A stretch of 64,000 nucleotides of DNA, taken from contig JAGAQC010000004.1 of assembly GCA_017622925.1 (NCBI GenBank), positions 25,608 to 89,607 of the forward strand, in the 5' to 3' direction. The notes under the pieces are model-generated. The model was not told the origin of the DNA and did no database searches. It was given only the letters and a program-made list of their open reading frames with translations. The number at the start of each line of letters is the position of its first letter. Within the stretch, counting starts at the first letter, position 1. The translations under genes were made by a program, and so were the position numbers. Shown here in pieces: positions 8,397-17,034 of the stretch. Origin of the DNA: Ruminococcus sp. (GTDB lineage: Bacteria; Bacillota; Clostridia; Oscillospirales; Ruminococcaceae).

Positions 8397-9596
8397 TTAC
8401 TTAGTAATAAGAGCTAAAGTATCTCTTGCGATAAGAAGCTCCTCGTTTGTGGGAACTACCCAAACCTCAACCTTTGAATCGGCTGCGGAGATCTTTGCAA
8501 GCTTTCCTCTGAGACCATTGTTTACGGACTTGTCAAGCTTGATACCGAAGAAGTCCATATTTTCGCAGACCTGCTCTCTTACGTCGTATGCGTTTTCACC
8601 GATACCGCCTGTGAAAAGAACAGCGTCGAGACCGTTCATAGCAGCGGCATAAGAACCGATGTACTTCTTGATCTCATAAACGAGCATCTCGGATACGAGC
8701 ATAGCTCTCTGATTGCCGTGCTGAGCAGCGTCCGTAATATCACGGTTGTCAGAGCCTACGCCTGAAACTCCGAGGAATCCTGATTTCTTGTTCATGTAAT
8801 CGCTCATTTCAGCAGGTGTGAAGCCGTGCTTATCCGCTACAAAAGTAACAGCAGAGGGGTCAACAGCTCCCGAGCGAGTTCCCATAACTACACCGTCAAG
8901 AGGGGTAAAGCCCATTGAAGTATCAATTGACTTTCCGCCATCAACAGCTGTAATGGAAGAACCGTTTCCGAGGTGACATGAAACGATCTTCAGGTCTTTG
9001 ATGTCCTTGCCCATAGCCTCTGCAAGAGCAGCGGAAACAAAGCGGTGAGATGTACCGTGGAAACCGTACTTTCTTACATGAAGCTTCTCATAGTCATCAT
9101 AAGGGAGACCGAACATATAAGCCTTCGGAGGCATAGTCTGATGGAACGCCGTATCGAATACGACAACCTGCGGCACATTTGCAGGAATTACGCTCTTGCA
9201 TGCACGGAGAGCAAGCGCGTGAGCGTGGTTATGTACTGGAGCAAGCTCTCTGAGTTCATCGATCTTGTCAATGATCTCGTCCGTAACGATAACCGATCTG
9301 TCGAACATATCCGCACCCTGTACGATACGGTGACCGACAGCCGAAATTTCGTCCATGCTGTCAATTACCTTTGCATCGCCTGATGTAAGAGTTTCAACAA
9401 GCTTCATAAAAGCTTCTGTGTGGGTGGGGAAAGAGCAGTCGGCGTTAAGCTCCCTGCCGTCTGCCGTTTTGTGAGCGATATGACCGTCAATGCCTATACG
9501 GTCGCAGTTGCCTTTAGCAATAACACTTTCGTCCTTCATATCAATAAGCTGATATTTAAGAGATGAGCTTCCTGCATTTACAACCAAAATAATCAT
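8397..9596 (-). CDS. ackA: Acetate kinase AckA
   Basis: 399 residues, normal length. Family signatures: VNAGSSSLKYQL at the N-terminus, RKYGFHGTSHRFV (active-site region) near residue 175, HLGNGSSITAV, and the ATP-site FTGGIGENAYDVREQVC near the end. It interconverts acetyl phosphate and acetate with ATP formation, the usual last step of fermentative acetate production; no pta gene adjoins it here. It is monocistronic, with its own promoter (9636-9663) and terminator. AAAGGA precedes the ATG. Codon usage is strongly biased (little third-position variation), as expected for an abundant enzyme. Confidence 0.97.
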   Translation of the reverse strand: MIILVVNAGSSSLKYQLIDMKDESVIAKGNCDRIGIDGHIAHKTADGRELNADCSFPTHTEAFMKLVETLTSGDAKVIDSMDEISAVGHRIVQGADMFDRSVIVTDEIIDKIDELRELAPVHNHAHALALRACKSVIPANVPQVVVFDTAFHQTMPPKAYMFGLPYDDYEKLHVRKYGFHGTSHRFVSAALAEAMGKDIKDLKIVSCHLGNGSSITAVDGGKSIDTSMGFTPLDGVVMGTRSGAVDPSAVTFVADKHGFTPAEMSDYMNKKSGFLGVSGVGSDNRDITDAAQHGNQRAMLVSEMLVYEIKKYIGSYAAAMNGLDAVLFTGGIGENAYDVREQVCENMDFFGIKLDKSVNNGLRGKLAKISAADSKVEVWVVPTNEELLIARDTLALITK

Positions 9597-9635
9597 GTTT
9601 TAATTTTCCTTTCAAAAAAAATATTTCCATATATA

Positions 9636-9663
9636 ATTATATACTTTTTTCGGAAAAAATCAA
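9636..9663 (-). promoter_or_regulatory. Promoter of ackA
   Basis: Minus-strand TTGATT (9658-9663) and TATAAT (9636-9641), 16-nt spacer, about 40 nt upstream of the ackA start. Confidence 0.5.
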
Positions 9664-9786
9664 GTCTTTTTTGAGAAATTTTAAAATTTATACTTGCTTT
9701 TGACAGTTTTTAGCGTTCAATTTGCCGACAATAACGAAAAATAACGCAAAATTCAAAAACAAACAGCAACGTCAACGCCGACATGA

Positions 9787-9819
9787 AAAGACCGTGCAGA
9801 ATAATTCTGTACGGTCTTT
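9787..9819 (-). terminator. Terminator of the proline-rich membrane protein gene
   Basis: AAAGACCGTACAGAAT pairs with ATTCTGCACGGTCTTT (one mismatch) just after the stop at 9833, ending in a short T run. The symmetric A/T flanks would let it act in both directions. Confidence 0.7.
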
Positions 9820-9832
9820 AAGAGCATGTTTA

Positions 9833-10513
9833 TTAAACGGACGGGTCGGGAGAGGGTTCTGACGATTCGCCGTTATTTTCGTTCGGAGTGATCGGTTCTT
9901 CTGCAGGCGGTTCGGGATTAACCACCGGCGGAACATCAACGCCCGGGTCAATGGGGGGAGTTGTCACAGGGGGAACGTCAACGCCCGGGTCAACAGGAGT
10001 TGTTGCAGGCGGAACGTCAACGCCCGGGTCAATGGGGGGAGTCGTTACAGGCGGCTCTCCTACACCAGGATATTCTCCTCCGCCCTGATAACCGGGGTCG
10101 GGAGTAGGAGTTACGGGGTCTTCAACAACGGTGGTGGGGTAGCTTTCGCCCGGCATAACGCCTGTAGGGATACGTCCGTTCCAAAGGAAGCCCGAACCTG
10201 TCGTTATACGGATATTTACTGTACGGGCGGTAGTTGTTACGGGTTTTTCGGTTGCCGCCTCAGTGCTTTCGGTCTCATCGCCTGCAACTGTAGTTACAAC
10301 GCCCGGAGTAATGCTCTGAGGACTTCCGCCCTGACCTCCGTTTATAACGTTTTCACGTCCGATACTCGCCATTATCTTCTCCGAGGGGGTTATCGGGAAC
10401 AGAACGAAGAAAATAAGTATGATCGACGTAAGAAGAACAAATCCGATACACGAACATACGGTTATCTTCGTGGATTTACTCAGTCCTGCTATAAAGCCTG
10501 ATTTACTGCTCAT
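9833..10513 (-). CDS. Single-pass membrane protein with extracellular proline-rich repeats
   Basis: 226 residues from ATG 10513, chosen because AAAGGTGA lies at proper spacing; two ATGs slightly upstream are less likely. A short basic cytoplasmic start is followed by one hydrophobic segment (ITVCSCIGFVLLTSIILIFF, about residues 17-36). The rest is a low-complexity exterior rich in Pro, Thr, Gly and Asp, with three tandem copies of a 13-14-residue unit (PPVTTPPIDPGVDV) near residues 160-205 and an acidic Ser/Pro tail. I recognise no catalytic domain. It may be a wall-spanning stalk or anchor; function unknown. It has its own terminator and lies beside the pectate lyase, transcribed in the same direction. 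Confidence 0.7.
   Translation of the reverse strand: MSSKSGFIAGLSKSTKITVCSCIGFVLLTSIILIFFVLFPITPSEKIMASIGRENVINGGQGGSPQSITPGVVTTVAGDETESTEAATEKPVTTTARTVNIRITTGSGFLWNGRIPTGVMPGESYPTTVVEDPVTPTPDPGYQGGGEYPGVGEPPVTTPPIDPGVDVPPATTPVDPGVDVPPVTTPPIDPGVDVPPVVNPEPPAEEPITPNENNGESSEPSPDPSV
9927..10049 (-). repeat. Tandem 42/39/42-nt coding repeat
   Basis: Three direct repeats at 9927-9968, 9969-10007 and 10008-10049 encode the Pro-rich units of the membrane protein. The first and third copies differ at only a few positions; the middle copy has lost one codon. Such arrays expand and contract by slippage. Confidence 0.85.
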
Positions 10514-10652
10514 AAATATCATCACCTTTTATAATATGACATAAGTTTACATTTTATTAATTTTATTATACCTCTTTTCATGTGAAAAGTCAAGCAGTAA
10601 ATAGTGAGAATTATGTGAAAATTGAACTTTTCTCCGTATAAATAGCTTTGCC

Positions 10653-10690
10653 AAAGAAAAAAGAGTCCCCGAAGGAACTCTCTTTTCTTT
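10653..10690 (-). terminator. Terminator of the pectate lyase gene (UUCG loop)
   Basis: A strong stem AAAGAGAGTTCC / GGGACTCTTTTTT closed by a TTCG tetraloop lies 26 nt beyond the lyase stop on the minus strand and ends in a T-rich tract. Confidence 0.85.
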
Positions 10691-10715
10691 ATATCATTAT
10701 ATTTAAGGGATGGGC

Positions 10716-13700
10716 TTATTTTGTCACTTCGGGAAGTGAAGTAATTATCTTAGCGTCTATCTTCTGGATAGCAAGCGCATCGCTCGGCAAGATGCCGTCT
10801 CCTCTGTTGCAGCAGTCTGCGTTTTTAGCGCCCTGCTCCGAAAGTCCGTACTTGTCGGGATTCCCCAAAGCCTGAAGAATAGCGGTCGAGTCTGCAATAG
10901 TTACCTTGCCGTCGCAGTTTGCATCGCCGATAAGTCCGTCGTCAACGGGGTCTGTGGGAGTCGGCTGTGTTCCCGATTCTGAGTATACAATGTAGAAAAG
11001 ATTTGCCGTATCTGCCTTTGTTATTGCATGCTGACCTGCCGCAACGTCTACCGTAATGATACCGTTGCCCGACGCCGTATACTTTGTTCCGTCAACCTTT
11101 ACAGTTGCCGAGGGTTCTACGAATACAAGTGTGAGCTTTCCGCCGTTTGCCGCATTGAAAGCGATGTTTGAGGCGGATTCCATTTTCAGGCACTGAGTAA
11201 GAGTTTTGCCGTCGTAATTAACAGTTCCCTTACTTGTTGAGAGGTTGCCTGTGATAGTGTAGAATGAGCTTGAAGTACCGTTTGCTGTAAAGTCATGAAC
11301 ATATCCGCCCTGAACAGGTGTTACGGGTGTTGTGGGCGTTGTGGGAGTTGAGGGCTCTGTGGGAGTTACGGGTTTTGTCGTAGTCTGAGCAGGTGTGGGA
11401 GGATCAACAACAGTACCGCCCGATATTTTCATGTTATCCATGCAGCCGCCGTCCGTCTCAAAGAGAGAGTTAAGAGCTGTGTAAAGGGATTCGCCTGTTG
11501 CCTCTGTCAAGCTGTAAGTACCTGCGGGAACGTATGAAATAGAAGCGTTTGTATCAAAGTTTGCATACTTATTGGAAGAATTTACCTTCTGGCTCTTATC
11601 AGTTACAACAGTCGCCTGCATATCCGAGCCTTTCTTGATGCTGATATAAGCGTCATTGTAGCTCTTTACAACACCGCCCGATGTAACTCTGCACGGGTCT
11701 TTACATTCATTTACAAAGGCATTGTACTCAGAGAAGATGAATGCGTTTGCACGTGGATTCTGACAGTAGCTTGTCTGACCGTCGTATACGTTGTTGTACA
11801 TGTGAATGTCAGCCTGACGAGCGAGAGGTCCTCTCGATTCGCAGTTTTTCCAGTAGTTGTGGTGATATGTAAGGTGGTACTGGAGACTTGTATCCGATGA
11901 ACCTACGAGGTTTGTCTTGTGATAGCCCTCATAGTAGCAATAGCTGTTTGTGAAGTACTGACCGCGTTTGAAATCGCATGCGCCGTCGCCCTCAGCCTTG
12001 TCTGATTCAGCAGGGTTGGCAACCTTTGGTACATAGAATTCGCAATTGTGTACCCAGCCTCTTTCAACAGGAGTTGTAAGTTCGTCCCCTGTCTGAACGC
12101 CCTCAAGACCGATACAGTCCTCGGGAACGTTTCTGAACGCAATGTTTCTTACTTCAAAGCTTTTACCAAATTCGGGAGCAGCAGACTCAGCCATGAAGTG
12201 GAAGCCCCAGCCGTTGATTACAGCGTCATTGCCGACACCCTCGATCGTGATGTCCTTGCCTGATTTCATTCTTGCCATGAAACCGTTGTCGCCTACCGAA
12301 CCGCCGTTGCCTGTCGAGTCGTATTCCGTAAGACCCGCAGGAGCTTTAACATCTCCGACAATTCTGATAACGAGGGGAGTTCCGTCCTCGGCGAGCTTCT
12401 TGATAATACCCTGATTCGAGTTGCATGTTCCGCCGTTGGAGGTCTTGCCGCCGCCGACGTCCTGACCGACAGAGTTGAGAATATTACCGATACCCTTTAC
12501 AGTTGTGCCGTCTTTTGACGTAACCGTTACAGTATCCTTGTTTTCGTCTGTAATGTAGAGAACCTTTGCATTGACTTTAAGCTCGCCGCCGTCCGTGTAT
12601 GCGCCAACGCCCTCGTTATAATTGAAGTGTGCATAACCCGAACGATCCTGCGCGCCTACAGTAATGCCCGATTGTACGACCTTGCCCTTTGTTGTGTCAA
12701 GAGTGATCGAATAAGTACCCGGTTTAAGTCCGAGAAGATCGACTCTCACACCCTCTGCAACATCTCTTACAAGATATTTAAGATCGTCGCCCTTGAGAGA
12801 GCCTGTTGACGCTCCCGAATATGAAACGCCTGTAACGCTTGCGTCGCTAAGACCTGAACATACAAGGTATGCCATTTCGTTCCAACCGCCTGCATAAACG
12901 ACCTTTACATCTCCCGAAGGAACAACAGGCGCAGGAACATCGGTTACAACAGGCGCAGGTGTAGTTTCAGCAGGAGTTGTCTGTACAGGAGTAGAGGGTT
13001 TAGTCTGAGGAGGAGTTGTAGTAGGGGGATTCGATACGTCCTCCTTGAAGCCCGAGCCGATAGCTACTATAGAATCGTCATAAGATATAAGCGCAGACTT
13101 TAAAGCTGAGTTTACCGCATAGGACGCATCGTCCACGGAGTCATCAAAATCCCACTTGAAGTCGCCGCCGTCAACACGGCCTGCCTTTGCTTCGAGAATA
13201 GCGGGAACGTCCTCGGCAGCGTCGAGATTGTAGCTGTACATTCCGCTTGCCGTGTCGAAATTATTGTAAGTTGCGCCGCCGCTTGCAGCCTTTACGGACG
13301 AGGGAACTTGCTCGTCCCTCGACTTTGCGTCATAGAAATCGAACTGCGTATTGTTTGCGCTATAGGGAACGTAAGTACCGCCCTCGATGATATTGCCGAA
13401 AGCCTTGATCATTCCGCCAACTTCGCCGCTGAACGTACCCTCGCCTGCTGCGTCCGTACCCTGACCTGAGATCATCATAGGATTCTTGCAGTTGCGGAAA
13501 TAGTTGTTTTCAGCGAAAATATCGGAATCTGTCGTTGAACCGATACCATACTTTGCATTGCCGTCATAGTAGTTGTTGTAAACATGAACAGTTGCAACTC
13601 TTACACGGGGGTGACGGGAATCGGAATGGTCGTACCAGTTGTGGTGGTAGGTGATGTAATTTGACGTATCAGAGGCATTTGCGCCTTGAAGATTACACTT

Positions 13701-14687
13701 TCCGTTATCAAAGAAGTGATTGTACGAATGAGTGATGTGGTGGGACTTCTTTGTATCGAGCGCGCCGTCGCCCTTTACCTGATCGGCGTCAGAACCTGCG
13801 TCGCCGTAGAAATAATCGCAGTTATGTACCCAGCAGTATGAGTCGCTCTGCTGGAGTCCGATATTGTCTCCCTCGGAGCTGTTGCAGTTCATTGTACCGA
13901 GGTTTCTTACCTCAACATCAACGCAGTTTTTCAGTACGATTCCCCAGCCGTTAGCTGTTGCGTCGCTGCCGATGCCCTCGATAGTCATGCCGGCGGTTAC
14001 TGTGTCAACCATGAGGTCGCCCTTTGGCATATTTGCAGGGTCGGTAATATTTCCGATAAGTCTTATGGAGATCGGGCGTGTTTCCTTGCCTTTTTTGTAG
14101 GCTGTAACGATATTCTGGATTCCCTTGCACTCCACGTTGCCCTTGCCCTCGGCGTTGAGGGAGGCTGTAACGGTGTCCTTGGTTTCCTCTGTAACGTAAA
14201 CAACTACAGCGTTGTCTTTAAGTGTTCCGTCAGCGTTGTAAGCTCCGGGCATGTGACCGTCCTCAAAGGCATAGCCGCTTCTGTCGTGTGCATAAACACT
14301 TGCCGTACCCTCAGCAGCCTTTGAAGTATCTTCCTTGCCGTTGATGATAGGCACTACCTTCATTGTGTGGCTGCCTGCCTTTAAACCGATCGCGTCCGCT
14401 CTCATGTAGCCGCTGTACTGTCTGATAAGCTCGCTGTCGATCTGTGTGCCGTCAACGTAAACGTTGTAGCCTGCCGCGCCCGATACAGCTCCCCATGTTG
14501 CGTACATTCCCTCTGCGTAGCCGACAGTCGCGTTGATCTTCACGCTTGCCTCGGCAGCAAACGAAGCCGTGAGCGAACCGAGCATAGGAACAGCGACGCT
14601 GCCTATAGAGCCTGTTACCGCAGTAACGCTCATTACAGCGGAAGCCGCTGCCGCCATGATCCTTTTCTTCTTAATTGAATTTCTCAT
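10716..14687 (-). CDS. Secreted bimodular pectate lyase (two PL1-like modules) with C-terminal dockerin
   Basis: 1323 residues. Signal peptide about 1-45; FN3-like beta domain about 48-130; first PL1-type right-handed beta-helix lyase about 135-545; Pro/Thr linker 553-590; a second small beta domain about 592-680; second PL1-type lyase about 681-1085; Pro/Thr linker 1095-1126; beta-sandwich module about 1128-1235, probably carbohydrate-binding; dockerin about 1253-1315 (GDANCDGKVTIADSTAILQ and NRGDGILPSDALAIQKI). Both lyase modules keep RxPxxR, with the catalytic Arg: RHPRVR at 358-363 and RGPLAR at 952-957, plus acidic calcium-site motifs GDGALD (306-311) and GDGACD (900-905). PL1 enzymes cleave polygalacturonate by beta-elimination; the dockerin should attach it to a cellulosome scaffoldin. 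Promoter and leader are described separately. The two modules are diverged from one another, so their substrate preferences may differ. Confidence 0.92.
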   Translation of the reverse strand: MRNSIKKKRIMAAAASAVMSVTAVTGSIGSVAVPMLGSLTASFAAEASVKINATVGYAEGMYATWGAVSGAAGYNVYVDGTQIDSELIRQYSGYMRADAIGLKAGSHTMKVVPIINGKEDTSKAAEGTASVYAHDRSGYAFEDGHMPGAYNADGTLKDNAVVVYVTEETKDTVTASLNAEGKGNVECKGIQNIVTAYKKGKETRPISIRLIGNITDPANMPKGDLMVDTVTAGMTIEGIGSDATANGWGIVLKNCVDVEVRNLGTMNCNSSEGDNIGLQQSDSYCWVHNCDYFYGDAGSDADQVKGDGALDTKKSHHITHSYNHFFDNGKCNLQGANASDTSNYITYHHNWYDHSDSRHPRVRVATVHVYNNYYDGNAKYGIGSTTDSDIFAENNYFRNCKNPMMISGQGTDAAGEGTFSGEVGGMIKAFGNIIEGGTYVPYSANNTQFDFYDAKSRDEQVPSSVKAASGGATYNNFDTASGMYSYNLDAAEDVPAILEAKAGRVDGGDFKWDFDDSVDDASYAVNSALKSALISYDDSIVAIGSGFKEDVSNPPTTTPPQTKPSTPVQTTPAETTPAPVVTDVPAPVVPSGDVKVVYAGGWNEMAYLVCSGLSDASVTGVSYSGASTGSLKGDDLKYLVRDVAEGVRVDLLGLKPGTYSITLDTTKGKVVQSGITVGAQDRSGYAHFNYNEGVGAYTDGGELKVNAKVLYITDENKDTVTVTSKDGTTVKGIGNILNSVGQDVGGGKTSNGGTCNSNQGIIKKLAEDGTPLVIRIVGDVKAPAGLTEYDSTGNGGSVGDNGFMARMKSGKDITIEGVGNDAVINGWGFHFMAESAAPEFGKSFEVRNIAFRNVPEDCIGLEGVQTGDELTTPVERGWVHNCEFYVPKVANPAESDKAEGDGACDFKRGQYFTNSYCYYEGYHKTNLVGSSDTSLQYHLTYHHNYWKNCESRGPLARQADIHMYNNVYDGQTSYCQNPRANAFIFSEYNAFVNECKDPCRVTSGGVVKSYNDAYISIKKGSDMQATVVTDKSQKVNSSNKYANFDTNASISYVPAGTYSLTEATGESLYTALNSLFETDGGCMDNMKISGGTVVDPPTPAQTTTKPVTPTEPSTPTTPTTPVTPVQGGYVHDFTANGTSSSFYTITGNLSTSKGTVNYDGKTLTQCLKMESASNIAFNAANGGKLTLVFVEPSATVKVDGTKYTASGNGIITVDVAAGQHAITKADTANLFYIVYSESGTQPTPTDPVDDGLIGDANCDGKVTIADSTAILQALGNPDKYGLSEQGAKNADCCNRGDGILPSDALAIQKIDAKIITSLPEVTK

Positions 14688-14711
14688 TGTTTTTCCCTCC
14701 GATAAGTTTTT

Positions 14712-14729
14712 TTAAATATAATGATATAT
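14712..14729 (-). promoter_or_regulatory. 18-bp leader sequence shared with the pectin-oligosaccharide importer operon
   Basis: ATATATCATTATATTTAA (minus strand) lies just upstream of the lyase ribosome site and is repeated exactly at 62874-62891 upstream of the importer operon; 17 bp of it also occur at 10690-10706 just past the lyase gene. It is a partial palindrome (AAATAT...ATATAT). A role as operator or RNA site is inference. Confidence 0.4.
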
Positions 14730-14790
14730 GACCGAGAACTCATTTTCCCGACCGTCTGATTTGTCAGCCCCTTGCTGACCTTGTAACTAT

Positions 14791-14819
14791 ATTATAGTCC
14801 ATTTTTTTCCGAATTACAA
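14791..14819 (-). promoter_or_regulatory. Promoter of the pectate lyase gene, followed by a leader hairpin
   Basis: Minus-strand TTGTAA (14814-14819) and TATAAT (14791-14796), spacer 17 nt. The predicted leader is about 95 nt; a GTCAGC-loop-GCTGAC hairpin at 14762-14778 lies near the transcript's 5' end. Confidence 0.6.
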
Positions 14820-14963
14820 TGATATATAATACTGATTAACTGACTTATTGTGCTTTTGAGTTATTCTGTAGAATTTAATTTATCATTTCCATTCTGTATA
14901 ATAACACTCCATTTTTCATAATATAATTAAAACAAAAAGTAACATTATTTTTTACTAAGTATC

Positions 14964-14998
14964 AAAAAAGCTGTACAGCATAATGCTGCACAGCTTTT
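14964..14998 (-). terminator. Terminator of the sigma/anti-sigma-like operon
   Basis: AAAAGCTGTGCAGCAT pairs with ATGCTGTACAGCTTTTTT just after the stop at 15010, ending in six T on the minus strand. The remaining gene-free DNA between here and the lyase leader is AT-rich with nothing else I can name. Confidence 0.85.
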
Positions 14999-15009
14999 CT
15001 GTAAATATG

Positions 15010-16185
15010 TTAATCTTCGATCAACGCTAACTGTATTTCATTGTCAATAAATTCAATTCTTCCGATCTCTTTCCCTGCTGTACATTCTATAAAGTTCAGT
15101 GGTATTGGTTCTGCATGACATATTGACAACACACCGTTTTCATTGCTGAGTACCATATCGTGATCCCAATATACATAATCAAATACGGCTATATCTTTGC
15201 TTTGCGTATCAAAATAAGCAATATGTGAACGATGTATACCTGAACCCCATGAATATGTAAAGTACAGTTCATTACTGCCGTTATGGTCTATGTCAGCTAC
15301 TGCAAATGATGTAAGTCCCCAGCCGCCAAAACTTTCGCCAAGAAGATATATCTCATTTTCGTAAAGTAAAAATCCTTCGCCGTATATATGTCCTCCGCCG
15401 TCATTGTCAAATTTAAAAATACGTATATCATATTTATCTGTTATTTCCTGCGGAGTGACATTATAACAGTCTCCCCTTCCGTCGTTGCCGTATTTTTCAC
15501 GGAAAAGTTCCATAAACTCTTCCACGCCGTCCGTTGACGGTGTAAGCTGAAATACATTTCCGTAGGTAACGGGATTTACTGTGGTCTGCATCGGTTCTTC
15601 CGTCTGAATCGGCTTCTCTGTTTGTGGAATCTCTGTTTTTTCGACTGCCTCTGTCCGAATCGGTTCTTCCGTATTAATTTGTTCTTCCGTCTTGATCGGT
15701 TCTTCCGTCTGGAGCGATTCCTCTGCTTTGGAGCTTTCTATCTCTTTGATTGCCGTGGGCTGCGTTGTTTTGACCAGATAAGTCGTTTTAGCAGTTTTAA
15801 CAGTTTCAACCTTTTTTTCTGCGCAGGTTGCAGGAGCAGCTGTTGTTCTGACAGGCGATACCTGTTCCGATATGCTCATATCAGATGTTTCTTTACTATC
15901 CTCCGCGTTTGTTGCAGAAATCAATAAAGAATTGCTGTTCTCTGTTTCGTCGTTAAGATCGGGCTTTTTCATATTCAGCGAAATAATCGAAAAAATTACC
16001 GCCATTACCAAAAACACCGACGACGTTGTGGCTATCAATGAAATTTTTCTGTTCATAAACCCAACTCCTTTCATTTCTTCGGAATCTGTAAATTTTTCTG
16101 TCAAAGTATTTTTTTCGTTGACTTTCTCCCTATGCTCATTAAGCCTTTTGATAACGTTTTCCGTCATTTCCTCAGAACTTTTCAT
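15010..16185 (-). CDS. Membrane-bound anti-sigma-like protein with repeat-domain ectodomain
   Basis: 391 residues from ATG 16185, which has AAGGAGGG 9 nt upstream and overlaps the sigma gene end by 14 nt. A charged cytoplasmic N-terminus of about 45 residues is followed by one membrane segment (ISLIATTSSVFLVMAVIFSI). A Thr/Glu/Pro linker with repeated TEEPI(Q/K/R)TE units spans about residues 95-205. A C-terminal extracellular domain contains DIDHNGSNELYFTY, similar to calcium-binding FG-GAP/VCBS repeats. Overlap with an ECF sigma factor and the topology suggest an anti-sigma factor whose outer domain senses a signal. I see no classical zinc anti-sigma motif, so the role is inference from position. 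Confidence 0.6.
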   Translation of the reverse strand: MKSSEEMTENVIKRLNEHREKVNEKNTLTEKFTDSEEMKGVGFMNRKISLIATTSSVFLVMAVIFSIISLNMKKPDLNDETENSNSLLISATNAEDSKETSDMSISEQVSPVRTTAAPATCAEKKVETVKTAKTTYLVKTTQPTAIKEIESSKAEESLQTEEPIKTEEQINTEEPIRTEAVEKTEIPQTEKPIQTEEPMQTTVNPVTYGNVFQLTPSTDGVEEFMELFREKYGNDGRGDCYNVTPQEITDKYDIRIFKFDNDGGGHIYGEGFLLYENEIYLLGESFGGWGLTSFAVADIDHNGSNELYFTYSWGSGIHRSHIAYFDTQSKDIAVFDYVYWDHDMVLSNENGVLSICHAEPIPLNFIECTAGKEIGRIEFIDNEIQLALIED

Positions 16186-16726
16186 ATCTGAAGCCCTCCT
16201 TTTCAAGCTTTGATCTTAACGCCTTTTTCGCATTATAGATAAGATTTTCTATTTGGCGACGTTTTTTCTTCATTATTTCCGCTATCTCCTCATTACCCAT
16301 ATCTTCAAAGTATGACAAATACAATACCTGCCTGTAATCCTCTTTAAGAGAACTTATAGCTTTATGAAGAATTTTTTTCTGCTCATTCTTTATCAGTTCG
16401 GATTCAATATCGGTCATATCAGGTATATCGGCGCATTCCTGAAACGATACAAAATGAAAACGTCTGTGCTTTCGTATGTAATCAACAGCAGTATGTCTGC
16501 CAATAGAATACAGCCACGTTTTAAATGAACTTCGAGCAGAAAAATCAGGTTGTTTAATAGCGATACAAACAAAGGTTTCTTCTGCAATATCTTCCGCAGT
16601 ATTCAGATTATTGCAAATACTGTTAAGATATAATATCAAGCCGTCCTTGTATTCCGCTATAATATCACCTATTGCATAATCGTCACCATCAAGAAAACGG
16701 CGGTAGCTACTTGCACCGTTATCCAT
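16172..16726 (-). CDS. ECF-type RNA polymerase sigma factor
   Basis: 184 residues. Region 2 runs from about residue 20 to 85 (AEDIAEETFVCIA, then SSFKTWLYSIGRHTAVDYIRKHRR), and region 4 from about 120 to 175 (LKEDYRQVLYLSYFEDMGNEEIAEIMKKKRRQ), the helix-turn-helix that reads the -35 box. This is the usual two-domain ECF (sigma-70 group 4) plan. GGAGGTG lies 4-5 nt upstream of the ATG. It is cotranscribed with, and overlaps, the membrane protein that probably holds it inactive. Target promoters are unknown; the nearby dockerin pectate lyase is a possible target by proximity only. Confidence 0.9.
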   Translation of the reverse strand: MDNGASSYRRFLDGDDYAIGDIIAEYKDGLILYLNSICNNLNTAEDIAEETFVCIAIKQPDFSARSSFKTWLYSIGRHTAVDYIRKHRRFHFVSFQECADIPDMTDIESELIKNEQKKILHKAISSLKEDYRQVLYLSYFEDMGNEEIAEIMKKKRRQIENLIYNAKKALRSKLEKEGFRYEKF

Positions 16727-16739
16727 AGAACACCTCCCT

Positions 16740-16900
16740 ATACTAATCTCTGACCAAACCCATGAAAATCTTCACCGCCATCCACTTGCTGCTCGTCGTC
16801 AAACGCCCTTGTAAGGCGACAGCCTGCCTGCGGTCGTTTTCCTTGATCAGCAAGCGCCTGCCGATAAATCTTTTCATGGAACCGATCAGAGATCAGTATT
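16740..16900. repeat. Large imperfect palindrome, family copy A
   Basis: The outer arms (TACTAATCTCTGACC... and its inverse ending ...GATCAGAGATCAGTA) pair over about 38 bp with mismatches, enclosing about 85 bp. The centre (16811-16831) contains GGCGACAGCCTGCCTGC, matching a core motif also found in the palindromes at 41866-42045 and 44778-44939. No open frame. Probably a nonautonomous mobile or structured intergenic element. It lies directly upstream of the sigma gene. Confidence 0.7.
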
Positions 16901-16956
16901 AATTTTCCTTTCTACTCATTAGTCGTAAGTTTTTCTGAAAACTCTAAGTAAAATAA

Positions 16957-16983
16957 AAAGTCCTGCATAAACCGCAGGACTTT
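16957..16983 (-). terminator. Terminator of the ABC exporter operon
   Basis: Perfect 10-bp stem AAAGTCCTGC / GCAGGACTTT with a 7-nt loop, about 50 nt beyond the permease stop; symmetric, with A/T runs on both sides. Confidence 0.8.
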
Positions 16984-17034
16984 CATCAATTTTCTTTTAG
17001 CAACAATATAACGTTTCACAAAATACCAAATATA

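Noticed and set aside
9927-10049. Possible CRISPR-like direct repeats
   Set aside because: Adjacent in-frame coding repeats without spacers, encoding Pro-rich protein units.
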